Positions 11,100 to 22,839 of a stretch of DNA of 64,000 nucleotides are shown one piece after another (the first letter of the stretch is position 1; every line of letters begins with the position of its first letter). The position numbers and the translations under genes are program-made. The stretch comes from Cystobasidium ongulense (taxonomy: Eukaryota; Basidiomycota; Cystobasidiomycetes; Cystobasidiales; Cystobasidiaceae): positions 1 to 64,000 of the forward strand of contig BQUP01000006.1 in assembly GCA_022835595.1 (NCBI GenBank). The letters run 5' to 3'. Under the pieces are notes generated by a model. That model searched no databases. It saw only the letters and a program-made list of their open reading frames with translations, and was not told where the DNA came from.

Positions 11100-12465
11100 A
11101 TGACTCCTGTGCCTTTGGAGCCCAGAGGTAGCCCGATGTCACTGTCCACGCTGGGCAGGGACTTGACGCCATATCCTGCCGAACAACGGTTAACCCTATA
11201 CGTCCTCGCTGGATATCTGGTATTCACAGCGGTAAGAAAAGGTGCAACACTTTTATAAAGCCGGCCACTGACGCGCGTGTGTCCAGATTTTGTGCATCCT
11301 GCCGATAGTAAGCTTCAGCCCTCAAATACCTTTGTATCCCGTGTCAACAGTAAATTGCGCAAACACCAGGCCTTCCAGCTCTTGATTCACCCATGGGTTC
11401 TCTTCGACACAGCCATAGTGAGTGCATGCTGGAAGCGAAGCTTTCACGATTAATAGCTAATGGTCATGTCGTTGATTCAGCACGAATTCTGAAATGTATG
11501 TTATAGCGCAAACGATAGCACTACATCTCAAGCTGACAACCACGTTCGAACATTTGATTCCAGGCCATTGTCATTGTACTGACAGGTGGACAAGCGACAT
11601 CCATCAAGATACATATATCTGGCGGGGGCGTGACTTACGGGTACACGAAAGGGCGGTCGCCTCTTCTTGTACTTCCAGCCGGGCATCTGGGCTCGGCGGT
11701 CGTGAGCGCAGGCCTTGTTCTTGCTGGATTCTCCATACTCGCAGTAAGGACACCTTATCTCGCGACCGTTTTTATCCACTATCTCATCACCTATCGTCTG
11801 CAGGCCAAGATCGCCAGTCTTATACTAGCAGCGATAATGCTTCTTTCCCTGGCCTGGGTTGTCAAGGACAAAGTGTCGATTCCGACCACCCTTTTTGCTG
11901 TTCTGAGTGAGCGCAAGATCTATGGCACTAAAGCACTCCCGCATTAGCTGACGTCCTTACCTAATGAATAGTCATGGCACCGCTTTGGTTACTCTGGCAC
12001 GCGCGCCCCTTGCGCTTTTATATCCTCTTTGTCGGTGCAGTCACCTGCGTTCACAATCTTGCCATACTGGTGCAAAGTGAGCGAGCCTGCACGGGGCTCC
12101 CGTACCCAACTGAAAACAACTCTTTCGAATTTGAAACAACTCCTATAAAGCCCAATTCATGCGTATTCCCCCAGGATCCGACGTGGACCAGTTCGCAAAA
12201 GCGTCTTGTGGTTCGCCGAAGGTGCGATATTTTCCGGAGCGACTCTCATATCAGTTGATTAGCTGAACGACTGGGCCGACAGGTATGGGGTCTTCTCTGG
12301 ATTCTGCTGGCTTTCGGGCTTTTTGGCATAGCGGTCTTGGCGGGTATTCTATTAGTAAGCTCCAAGTCGATGTACACTTACTTATATGGCTCTCCAACAC
12401 TTTCCAAGTTCCATCAGGATGTACGTGAGCAATTTGTAGAGGCTCGGAAATTTCTGCCCACATGA
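11100..12465 (+). CDS. Peptidase M50B-like multipass membrane protein
   Basis: This belongs to the fungal M50B-like family, whose members resemble site-2-type zinc proteases buried in membranes. The protein starts MTPVPLEPRGSPMSLSTLGR, has a first hydrophobic segment (LYVLAGYLVFTAILCILPI), then AFQLLIHPWVLFDTAI leading into HEF. After an intron come AIVIVLTGGQATSIKIHISG, GGVTYGYTKG and the family signature LPAGHLGSAVVSAGLVLAGFS. Later hydrophobic helices include VWGLLWILLAFGLFGIAVLAG, and the tail ends FVEARKFLPT. Several short introns are required. The oddity is at 11481-11495: the exon that should give the zinc motif reads CAC GAA TTC TGA AAT before a strong GTATGT donor, so an in-frame TGA and an Asn stand where x and the second His of the motif are expected. 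Either a splice form escapes me or the gene is decayed or catalytically dead. Confidence 0.7.
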
Positions 12466-12778
12466 GCCTTGCATTCGGCCAAGACTACGCATGGTATGCC
12501 TTACTACGTTATTAGAGTGAGACCAAAGCGAGTGTATGTTGCTTCAATGTCGGAAGGGCCCCACCTCGTCTACTCTTGAAAAACTGCACTAGTCATCTAT
12601 AAAGTATACATGGTACAGATATGCAATACTGTTCGTCACGAACCGACGTTCCTGAGGTATCATAACTGGGAAAACCCAGGAAAGAACTACGTATTCATGC
12701 AAGAGCACCAAAATAGCAAAGTATACAAGATCACTGTGACTATAAACGTCGTTATAAGCTATTATCTGATCCGAAATG
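12466..12778. other. Convergent intergenic region
   Basis: 313 bp between the converging M50B-like and BIR1 genes, AT-richer than the coding flanks. It should hold both 3' untranslated regions. I see no gene. Confidence 0.6.
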
Positions 12779-15654
12779 CTACATAGAGAGAAGCTGCTCT
12801 CGCTTGCGCTGCGTCTGCAGGTCAAATTCCAAGAGTAGTTGGTGACTATCGCACGCAAAGCGATCAATTTCTTGCTTTCGAATCGACTGAACCCAATCTT
12901 TGACGGTCATATTGAGGTCTTCTTTGACCGCGTGTACATCTTGAGCCTGGCGAGGCATCGACTGTAGCGTCGCAAATGGTTGCCGTGTTGTCGTTGGAGC
13001 CGGTCTTTTCATCTGCGAATGCGGCCCTTGCTTTTCTGGCGAGTCAAAGTTAGGCACAGGACCCGCTAGCAGTGCATCGAGTGCTGTCTGTCCCCTCCCA
13101 ATGACAGGTCTCGTATACGGTGGCAGTTCTGCTGTTGAAGTAGGCACATTTAACGTCGAGGTGCCATGTACAATGGGCTGCGAAGATACTGAAGATACCG
13201 GTAAAGCGACCTGCACATACTCGCCCACAGATTTCCGCCCTGGTAACGATTTTACTGGACGCTGAACACTTGGTCCGACATTGGCTTGGACACTTGGTGG
13301 GCTTGGTGCAATCACGCCGACAGAAGATTGAGGCGTTTGCGGCGACTGTCGCATTGGCTTTTGAAGATCCCCGAGAAGCGTATCCTGAATCCGGGTAGCA
13401 TACGGAGGTAGCGTTGCTCTGTGAGCTGGTATGCTGCTTGCGTCATCCGAGTGCCGTAATACTGATTTGCTTCTCGCTTTGGGCGTAGCTACATCTTTGC
13501 CTTCAATGGTATCTTCAACATTCGTGTGTTCATTCATTGTCGGTTCTGGGGTCTCGTCTTCTGTCTCGGCTGCTTGCGAAGCGTCCGATTCGCTTATTGC
13601 AGAGGCATCGCTTGCAGTATTTGAACGCACAGACCGTTTGGTTGGGCGTGCAACTGTCTTTCCGGCGGCTTTCGACCTCGTTGACCTCCGTTCTGCCGCA
13701 CCCTGGTCTCCTTTACGTTCTGATGCTGATGATTTGAGCGGAAGTTTCATCGTGGCTACTAGATTCGAAACGGACAGACTAGCATCCAGCGAGTGGTCCT
13801 TAATAGTAGACGTGATATTTTCGCTAGCCAAGTCGTTTGCACTTTGGGTTGCATCCGTATGCCCAGCCTCTACCTCCATCCCTAATCGGGATGAAACGCT
13901 TCTTTGTCCTTCATTCTCGCTGAGTAGGTCATCATGTGCTCGATGGCTGTCGATGTCAGTGTTGTCATTGGCAGACGGAATCTCTGACGCTTTGCGGCTC
14001 GTTTGTGTTTTCGCTTTCGCTCTTGTAGTCCGGCTGCCGGTACTCGAGGTAGACTTCGAGGATTTAGCACTTGTTCCTTTTTTCCTAGCTTGGCTCTGTG
14101 AAGGTCCAGGATCCGAGACATCATCTTCATTCGCTGGGAGAGTCTCGCTCTCTGAAGGCAATGGATGGTCATTTTTTAGGGTGACAACGTCCATCGATAT
14201 CGTTTTCGACGAGGCTTTATGTGCTCTCCTAGGTGGGGAGTCAGAGACAGATACGGTGTCGGCGGTCGCTCTTGTGGTCCGTTTTCTACTTTTGGGAAGT
14301 TGTTTTGTTTTGGAGGGTGCGGGTGCCCTCTCACCGACCTCGCTCTCGGACTCGAGCTCGATGATCTCACTAGGGGCGGTTACGACGGTGCTCTTCGCTC
14401 CTTTCGTCGTTCTCTTCTTAGTTGATGCGGATGCTGCTTTACTCTTCCTCGATTTTGCTGCTCCTTTAACCGGTTTCGCATCTATTGTTTCGACGTCGCT
14501 AGTGGCTTTCCCGATGCCGTTGGCTGCACCATCACCATTTTCTGCGACATCTGGCTCTTGAGAGATGGAAGTTGATGTTGCAGAACGTTTCTTCGAGCTA
14601 GAAATTAGGTGAGGTAAACAAAAGGCAAAGATTCAGCCAAAGCGGGTCAAGTGGTTGAGCGTCCTATGAAGAGCGAGGCGACTCACGTCTTTTTCTTGCT
14701 GGAAGTGGCAGCTTGCAATTCTTCTATAATATCGCAGTCTCCTTCATCACGGGCTACTGCTTTATTCCGTGTTGAAGTTGAAGCTTTGAGAGGCTGAAAA
14801 GATGTTCCAGTTAGGTTTGGCAGGTTTGGCTGGCAAGGCGAGACACTACGACACGCACCTGCTTCGCGGCCTTGTTGCTGCCAAGTAAATTTGCCTTGGC
14901 GGTAAAGAAAAAGCAATTTGGCTGTCTCGACCTATGTTCCTCTCTGGATGTCCGAGTAAACAAGGACACCAAAAAGCTTGTTAGCAAGGCTGTATGTAAT
15001 CGATACTGTCAAGGGCTTACTCGGGATCATCACTCTTGCTCCACCCATCAAGCTGCACATCGCAGTACGCGCAGGCACATGTATCTGGCGCATCTACGAG
15101 CGGATTGCTGTAGAAGCCAGCTTGCGCGAGCTGGATCGAGGGAGGTGATCAGAACATGCTCAGGTGACGGCCACGAAGGAAGCGAAACGCACTCTGTCAC
15201 TTGTCGGCTTCCACCCTTTCTTCCCATCAAACGTCCACCATTCTCCGAAAGTCTTCTTCCTTGCGGCAACGAGATGGGTTGCCAAAGGGTCGTGTTTCCC
15301 TCCATCGAGTTCTTCTGGCCCGAAGAGGTCGAAGTCACGCTTGACACCCATGACAGTCGCCCAAGGACACCTGTCGTTTGTCGACTTATCGAGTATGCGC
15401 TTGAGATGCTCATCCAGGGCATCATCACCATCTTCCCAACCTTCGAGGCCTTTCGAGCAGTAGACGCAAGTCACGTTGTCGAGCGCGCTCTGTGTGGGAT
15501 CGTGGTAGAAGCCAGCGGCCGCGAGGGTCGACGGGGTGACGCTGAAGCGGGTGGGGTGATGTGGCCATGCAGAAGTACTTGCGTGTGGCTCATTCACCCT
15601 GCGTTTTGCTGGCTGCAGCTTGAACGAGGCGAGACGGCCTTGAACGGTTTCCAT
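12779..15654 (-). CDS. BIR1: BIR1/survivin-like chromosomal passenger protein
   Basis: Fungal BIR proteins (Bir1, Cut17/Pbh1) bring Aurora kinase and INCENP to centromeres and the spindle. The start METVQGRLASFKL is preferred over an upstream ATG at 15702 because the BIR domain begins right here. BIR domain 1 has FSVTPSTLAAAGFYHDP, CVYC, GWEDGDDALDEH and a later CPW. BIR domain 2, after a short intron, has LAQAGFYSNPLVDAPDTCAC, YCDVQLDGWSKSDDPEEEH and RQPNCFFF. In domain 1 the spacing between the zinc-ligand His and the last Cys is about 12 residues, longer than the usual 6-8. A long Ser/Lys-rich disordered middle follows. The C-terminus MTVKDWVQSIRKQEIDRF ... LLLEFDLQTQRKREQLLSM is helical and is the likely INCENP/Borealin-binding end. 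Shares its upstream region with TAF5. Confidence 0.9.
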
Positions 15655-16290
15655 TGTTTTGTTGCTCTTGGTTGCTTGCCCACCTCTCCGGGCGCAGAGC
15701 AAGCTTGAGTGGGTGAGACAGCGAGGCTGGTGGCAGACTATGGGTGGTGTAGCAATGATATACTGCTGAGCCAGGGTCTAGTCGCTTGGTGTTGATATGC
15801 TTCCTCCTACTTGGTTGGTAAACAACGTGCAACTCGACAGCGAAGAGTTGCAACATCGCCTGGCACGTGCCGCAAAGCGCGACATGCTTTCAGCTTTCCT
15901 GGACTCGAACAAGGACTGACTTGTGTATCGACCAGACGGACCCGCAGTGATACATGCATGGCACCATGGTCTACTTCTGTCAGTGTGCGGCCGTGTCGGC
16001 AGCGTCCACTCTAGATTTCAGAGAAGCAGCTTGCATGATCGAGGCTTTCACGCACAGCTAACTTACTGCATCATATCATATAAGTTATCACACAGCTCTC
16101 TGGCAGTGTTTATGTACAGTGCACGATACCGTAACTCCAGCTTGCATGCCGTTCTCTAGACTTCTGAAAGTCGTACTCTCCCCCTTCTTTGCAAAAGTAC
16201 TCCCATCACATCGCTCGCTTCTGCCCAAGGTCCGTCTCCCATCAGCACTTTGCTTTCAGCTTTCCCCCAACTCCAATACCTCGAGACTCG
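15655..16290. promoter_or_regulatory. Divergent promoter region of BIR1 and TAF5
   Basis: 636 bp between two divergent start codons. The TAF5 side has a pyrimidine-rich stretch (CTCCCCCTTCTTTG near 16180 and TTTCCCCCAACTCC just before the ATG), common around fungal transcription starts. I see no TATA box I would trust and no gene. Confidence 0.5.
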
Positions 16291-18881
16291 ATGTCGAACA
16301 AGCCGCCTGGCGCTGCCGGACAGCCTACAGCTTCAGGCTCGACTGGAAACAATGCCTCCTCGTCCTCCTCTGCGCAGCAGGATCACACTTCGATTGTCCT
16401 GGAATACCTTTTGAAGAGAGGCTATCACGGTGCAGCGCAGGCCCTCCGAGCAGAGCTAGACCCTACACAGAAGGCCCCCGCACCTACACCAGCTGCTCAA
16501 GCTGCTCCCGCTCCTGCCGCTGCCGCCTCATCATCCCAAGCACCTCCTCCAGCGCAACCTCAGCCTCAGGCCATTGTTGCAGGAGGGAGAAGCGTTTCGC
16601 AGGAAGCCTTCGAAAGAAGACAGCTAGGAGGCAACAACCAAGCTGCACGCATAGGTGCTAATGGAAGACCTTTAGTCCGTGAAGATCCTATGCCATGGAG
16701 GGACGGTCTGCTCGGTCTGCGCGAGTTTGTTCACGGCTCACTCGACATTCATCGACCTGAACTCCTCCCAATTCTCCTCCCTGTATACTTTCACTCCATC
16801 ATTGACCTCATCCTCCTTGGCTACAAAGATCAAGCCGAGTCCATCTTCCGTTCCTTTGTCAATGACTATCAGGCTACGAATCCTGCAGTCGTCAATCTTC
16901 TAGCTTCACTCAAGACACCCACTCAGATATTTGAGAACGAGCAAGCAGCGAGATGGAGAAGGGAGAGATATATAGTCAAAATGACTCGAAGAGGTTGGTC
17001 TCTCCTTCTTGGGTGGCTTCAAGGTGGATCACAAGGACTACTCGGTCACACTGCGCAAGGCGGCGAGCAAGCAGAACGAGGGCGAGAGAAAATGCTAGGA
17101 ATCATCAATGAACGAGTCAGAGTCGATGTAGTTGACCCTAAACTTGCACCTTCCGCACGTCTTTTGAGCGGAGGAGGTCTAGAATCAGAACTCGCGACGG
17201 ATGCCAGTGGTCCAGCTCCTGCAAGTGCTCTCCCACCACCCCTCAAGCTGGGACCTATGCCCATCGACCCCAAGCTCAGTAAGGAGGTACAAAGAACACT
17301 GCAAGCGCAAGGCCTGGCTAAGTCATCGGATGAAGCGGGAATGCAAGTCGATAATGCTGTGGATAACGCGAATGGCGGTGGTAGTTCAGCAACATATGCC
17401 ATACCTCCAGTCAATGCAACAGACTTGCCGCCCTATCCTCCTTCATTCCGTACCATCGATGTCAAGCGTGAAGTAGAGAAGATCAAAGAAGCTAGAAGGA
17501 GGATACGACTGGGACCCACGGCCTCCACTTCCACTTCGGATGGAAAGCTTTCGGTTGCGGCATTGGGAGGGCCTGCCAGTCAAGCCAAGTACAACCTTCC
17601 CAGTGTCTGCATGTTCACAATGCATGACACCAGTGAATCGTAAGTGCGAAGAGCGTGCTATATGCGTCATAGTTTTTGGAGTTGGCGTTCCGTCTCTGAT
17701 GCATCATTTGCTCCGAACAGATTGATTTCGGCAGAGTTCTCGGAAGATTCATCTATTCTCGCGTGTGGTTTCAGTGAATCATACATTCGTCTTTGGAACT
17801 TGAAAGGAGACTCCTTAGAAGACACGCGTTCAGATTTCGATGCTTCAACCATGCAAACGTCCAGTGATCTCAAGAAGTTACGTCGCTCGACAGATGGCTC
17901 TGGCGCTCCAGCTACTACTCGCAAACTAGTAGCTCACTCTGGTCCAGTGTACGCAATGTCCTTTGATCCGCTTCCTGGCCCTTCAGGACCACCAAGATAC
18001 CTTCTTTCCGCCTCTCAAGACTCGACTGTACGACTATGGTCATTAGATACATATACAAACATCGTTGCGTATAGAGGACATCGAGATCCAGTCTGGGATG
18101 TAGAGTGGGGTCCTCGTGGCGTTTATTTCGCTACAGCTTCGCGTGACAGGACAGCTCGATTGTGGACAACAGAGCGGATAGCGGCAGTCCGGATTTTTGC
18201 TGGCCATCTAAGTGATGTCGACGTGAGTGATGCTCCTAGAGTATGGAGGTTAATGCAATCTTACTGATGTCTCCTTCGTTTTAATTCAATTGTGAAGTGC
18301 GTCAAATTCCATCCCAATTCACTATACCTTGCGACAGGCTCAAGTGACAGGACGTGTCGCTTGTGGGATGTTCAGAAAGGTACATGTGTTCGAGTATTTG
18401 CTGGGCATAGCGGAGCCGTTTCGACCGTGGCCATTTCACCAGATGGACGGTATCTAGCAAGTGCTGGAACAGACGCCAAGGTTAACCTGTGGGATCTTGG
18501 CACCTCGCGTCTAATTAAAAGCATGGCTGGTCATTCGGGCAAAGTGAATTCGCTTTCTTTCGGAGCAGAATCGACTGTGCTTGTCAGTGGATCAGAAGAC
18601 TGCACTGTCAGAGTGTGGGACGTTCAAACCGCCAGGACGGGAGCGTTAAGTGTCCAGAACACGTTCACATCTAGTGCAGGTAATCGCGATACTAGCGAGA
18701 GGACGGGCGACCAAATTAAGTAAGTCATCAGCATCATGTCCAGCACATCAAATCACTGAAGTCTGTGGGGCCCGTTCGCAGTAATGATCTTCTGGTCACT
18801 CTTCCAACAAAGCGCACGCCAGTTTATACTACCAAATTTACACCCAGGAATTTGTGCCTAGCAGCCGGACCTATTTCGTAG
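16291..18881 (+). CDS. TAF5: TAF5, WD40 subunit of TFIID and SAGA
   Basis: TAF5 scaffolds TFIID (and SAGA in yeasts) in the nucleus. The N-terminus carries a LisH motif (IVLEYLLKRGYHGAAQALRA), then a Pro/Ala/Gln-rich linker. The TAF5 N-terminal domain spans roughly 16690-17090 (LREFVHGSLDIHRPELLPIL, DQAESIFRSFVNDY). A charged linker (VEKIKEARRRIRLGP) precedes the WD40 propeller, where GH and WD blades are plain: SASQDSTVRLWSLDTYTNIV, ASRDRTARLWTTERIAAVRI, ATGSSDRTCRLWDVQKGTCV, SAGTDAKVNLWDLGTSRLI, SGSEDCTVRVWDVQ. Introns lie near 17641-17720, 18222-18298 and 18719-18780. The final exon gives the conserved tail LPTKRTPVYTTKFTPRNLCL. The ATG at 16291 is used because the N-terminal methionine is followed directly by the family-like disordered leader and LisH. 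Confidence 0.95.
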
Positions 18882-19159
18882 CCTTCTCCTGCGCGGGTGT
18901 TGTTTAGCCTGAAATACCATAACAGTCTTCGGCCGTCTAGACCGCGAATGTGACTGCGAGGGTCTTTTGCTTGACACGGCAGTGCTGATGCTGAGCATGT
19001 GCAGTCGGAGAGTTGCATGTTTAAACGATCGATTGCGGGGCCGCGCACTCTGTTCTGGAGGTCGGCACTACTTATTGCTTCTTCTCTTACATCTTTACAC
19101 AAATCTCACAGCCATCCACACCAGTCCTTCTATCAGCTACATACACTTCTCGCGTCAAC

Positions 19160-21297
19160 ATGTCGTCCCAATCAACCATGCGTGCTTTGACTTGTAAGTG
19201 CACAACGCGTCCAGATCGCATAATGTTACTCCCGTTCATATCCACCAACGACACATTCTTCTCACCGCAGATCAAGGTGCTTTCGAGGTTACAATCGAAG
19301 ATGTTGCACGGCCCAAGATCAAGCATTCGTGAGAAGCCTCTTGACTCCAATTGAACCCCGCCTCTACGTCGGCTGATCGTTCTTCTCCGCGCCAGCGACG
19401 ACATCAGTAAGTCGGGTCGGGGGAACCATCCACCCTTTGTGTCACGTGACCTCGGCTAATTCACCAATGACTTACATTGCAGTCGTTAAAGTAACCACCG
19501 CTGCAATCTGCGGCTCTGATTGTGAGTCTTGCGTGTCTACTGCTATCTTCACCTGGCCTGTGCTGACCACCCAAAATGTAGGCCATATGTACGAAGGCAG
19601 AACCGCAGCCCAAGCTGGCATCATCTTCGGCCATGAGAACATGTCAGTGGAAGGATTTCGTCCACTAAAACACGCGACTGACCTTTACATCTTTTCGTCG
19701 CAGGGGTATTGTAGACGAAGTTGGAGCCGGTGTCACGCTCTACAAGAAAGGTGACCGAGTCGTCAGTAAGTCACCAACCTAAGTGGGCTGTCACCATTCG
19801 AGGTGCATGGTACAGGAGTGGGACATACCAGCGACAGCGGATATGCCTCACGTTTACCGTTAGCTTACGACCTCTATTCTCGCGCAGTGCCTTTCAATGT
19901 CGCTTGCGGACGATGCAAGAATTGCGAAAACCAGAGAACAGCCTTCTGCACTGTGGTCAATCCAGGCTTCGCTGGAGGAGGTGCGTTGAGCTTTACTTTT
20001 TCTGAGTGCACCACGCGTTCTGACCCTGCTTCGATGGATTTCCAGCTTATGGTTATGTTGCCATGGGTCCTTACGGTAAGCTACCCCTCAATCGTTCTTC
20101 TCCATCTAGACGACTGATCATTCCTCACTCGTTATGCAGAGGGAGGTCAGGCCCAATATGTCCGCGTACCCTTCGCCGATTTCAACTGTCTCAAATTGCC
20201 CGCCGGCACAGAGCACGAAGATGACTTCATCCTTTTGTACGCCATACGTCTCGTAACGACATAGCTAAGCTGACCGTGTGATTAGGGCTGATATCTTCCC
20301 CACTGGCTGGCATGGAGTCGAGCTCTCTGGTTTCCAACCTGGTGATACCATTGCGGTATTCGGCGCGGGTGAGTCTTCAATCTGCTTCGTTCAACTTTAG
20401 CTTCAGTCTGCTAATGTATGCGAATCTATTACGGTAGGTCCCGTCGGGCTTATGGCCGCATAGTTCGTTCAATTTTATTTATTCAAGTACCGCCTTATTG
20501 CTGCTAATTACCCCCCTTAGTTCTGCCCTCCTTCGCGGTGCATCATCTGTCTATGTTGTTGACAGAGTACCCGAAAGACTCGCAAAAGCGAAAGAAATGG
20601 GCGCCATCCCCATCGATTTCAGCAAATCCGATGCCGTAGAGCAGATTGAGAAGCTGAACGGAGGTCTGGTTGATCGTGCTGTTGATGCTGTCGGGTACCA
20701 AGCCGTCGGCTCCAGTGGCGATAAGGAGGAGCCAAACATCGTCCTCACCAACCTAATAAAGGTTGTCAGACCCACAGGTGGGCTTGGTATTCCAGGCCTC
20801 TACGTTCCCGCCGATCCAGGTGCCCCAGTAAGTCGTCGTGTGGACGCAACCAATGGCAACAAAGTCAAGCACATGCTTATCGTAAACGACTCTCCCATCT
20901 TACAGGACAAGGCATCTGCCGAGGGTATCATCTCTCTTCCCTTCGGAAAGTTGTTTGAGAAAGGCTTGTCTCTCGGCACTGGTCAGTGCAACGTCAAGTC
21001 TTACAATCGCCAGCTTCGAGACTTGATTATCTCCGGACGGGCTAAGCCATCTTTCGTGGTAAGTCGCCTTTCAACTTTGCCTGAGCAGCCTGCTGAAAAC
21101 GAATGTTCTCAGGTTTCCCACCATGTTGGTCTCGAGGACGCACCCGAGGCCTACAAGAAATTCGATGCCAAAGTCGAGGGCTACACCAAGGTGCGCATCA
21201 ACTCAAGACTCCGGCCCAATACATATACGTGCTTCATTGCTGACGACGTTTTGAATTCTTATGCTACTTTTAGGTGCTTATAAACCCAAACAAGTAA
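19160..21297 (+). CDS. Zinc alcohol dehydrogenase, glutathione-independent formaldehyde dehydrogenase-like
   Basis: A medium-chain dehydrogenase that oxidises an alcohol or aldehyde hydrate with NAD+ in the cytosol; the substrate cannot be read from sequence. Catalytic zinc ligands are the Cys in AAICGSD, GHEN and a later site. The structural-zinc loop is CGRCKNCENQRTAFC. The Rossmann motif GAGPVGLMA is followed, across an intron, by SALLRGASSVYVVDRVPERL. Long inserts after the core (PADPGAP...DKASAEGIISLPFGKL) are typical of the formaldehyde dehydrogenase group. The gene is cut into about eleven small exons. One intron starts with a weak GTTCGT donor after GCCGCATA at about 20461; without it the frame meets TAG at once, so this splice is essential. 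The C-terminus is VEGYTKVLINPNK. Stop codons of this gene and the next lie 36 bp apart, tail to tail. Confidence 0.88.
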
Positions 21298-21333
21298 TCG
21301 CTTCGGCGTGCACTTCCGACGGTATTACTAATT

Positions 21334-22548
21334 TCATACCTGCTTGCTTGTCTTCATCAATAACATGCCAATTGGCCATTGTACTTCAAAAGGTTCTTCC
21401 GAAGGCAATGCATTCTTTATTTCGCGATAGAAGCTATCTACGATGTTTTCGGAGTTAGCGTGTTTCTCCGTGTAATTGTGTACTGATGACCACGTTTTCA
21501 GACTGTTGATGAGATCCTCCTTGGACATGTGTTTATGCATGCTGACGTTGTGATGAACCGTTATGGGGGGTGGTGGAAGGTCGTTGCCGGCGAGGGTGTA
21601 TGCTTTAGAAGGCGTTTGGTCGAATTTGTGTCGTTCGAAGGAATCGATAGTCCAACCAGGCGTAGTGGGAAAATGAAGTGTATCATACAAGGACTCTGGA
21701 CCCTCTCGACCGGGCTCCCAGTACGATTGGAGCCGGTTAGTACCAAGATCCAGTATTTTCTGGGAAACTTCTGCCGCTTGAGGAACAAACATGTAACCGT
21801 ACCCCCAGTATGCGAGAGTGCCTCCCGGCTTGAGGACTCTAGCAAGTTCGGTATACGCCTTCTCATTATTGAACCAGTGCGCTGCTTGTCCTGTAGAGTA
21901 AGGCAAAAGGAGCGTTGGTGGATTTCCTGATTTCAGGGTCGCAGTAGGCCTACAAAGCGCTTACCAGAGGTCACCAGGTCAATGCTGTTGGCTTCGAGAT
22001 CAGAGAGATCTTCGGCTGAGCCTTGGACATATTTTATCGAGCATTGTTTAGCCGTTTTGATTGTTTCATCTGTCGCAGCGCTACCCAGCAATGGAGAGAT
22101 GTCGCTTTTTAGGGTGGCGCGAGCAGCTTCAATCATTCCCTGACTTGGATCCATGCCGATGACTTGGCTAAAGCGTCCCGAGGCTGCTAGAAGTACCGTA
22201 GCTTGACTTGGAACGTGGAAACGAGCAGCCAATATAGTTGATTCGAGTCAGCTATCCTGCTGACTCGTGAATTGGCTATTATCACGCACCCAGGACCACA
22301 GCCCAAATCCAAAGCTACGGCATCTTTCGCGGGTGCACCAGCATACTTCAGGACATGGGAAATCAAAGACTGTGGATAGGCTGACTCCAAAAATAATGTT
22401 GGTATCCCGCCTCATCAGTCCGAGTTCTTCGCAAAGAACCGGCTGCCAGCAAAGAACCGGCCGCCAGCAGGCCCAGGCATTCTGGCTCACTTGGTCGATA
22501 GCGAAGGTAGTTTGCTGCGTCAAAAGTGCGCTTCGCAAATGTTGCCAT
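21334..22548 (-). CDS. SAM-dependent methyltransferase, Crg1/Tmt1 type
   Basis: A class I methyltransferase close to trans-aconitate 3-methyltransferase and yeast Crg1, cytosolic small-molecule methylation. It begins MATFAKRTFDAANYLRYRPT, continues YPQSLISHVLKYAG, and shows SAM motif I as VALDLGCGPG, motif II region IGMDPSQGMIEAARA, and GSAEDLSDLEANSIDLVTSG. After the last intron come AHWFNNEKAYTELARVLKPG and GTLAYWGYGYMFVP, then the family's C-terminal half ending GMLLMKTSKQV. Three introns are needed; the first holds a small tandem duplication. An ATG at 22611 lies in the same frame, but the one at 22548 gives the family-like N-terminus. Confidence 0.85.
22427..22462. repeat. 18-bp tandem duplication in a methyltransferase intron
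   Basis: AAAGAACCGGCTGCCAGC is followed at once by AAAGAACCGGCCGCCAGC, two copies with one difference. It lies wholly inside the first intron of the methyltransferase gene. Read without splicing it gives the repeated peptide LAAGSLLAAGS, which could mislead a gene caller. Confidence 0.8.
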
Positions 22549-22839
22549 TGCTATAATACGAGTAGGACCTTGCGATAGTTGCGTCGGGCTGATAAGGTGT
22601 CGGAGATGCAACAGCTAAGTTCCCACCGCATGCGAACGCTGCCGCGATATATATAGCTCGATCAAAGCATTTCTAGGGCTGAACCATGTACGACCAAGTT
22701 CAAATTGTTCAGGAGTGCAAGACAAGACTGCAAGACATGTCATCGTCATCCGCACCTCGACTTTGGGTCCGATCTAGAGACGGGCCGCGAAGGTTGGGGT
22801 TAAAGCTACACTTCGTCATTGCATTCTGCAAATCATATT

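Noticed and set aside
13431-14561. A 376-codon plus-strand open frame
   Set aside because: It is the antisense of the Ser/Lys-rich middle of BIR1. Its Leu/Val/Ser-rich translation is what the complement of that composition gives, and both ends of the BIR1 reading are conserved.
14872-15708. A 278-codon plus-strand open frame
   Set aside because: Antisense to the two BIR domains, which carry clear zinc-ligand motifs on the minus strand.
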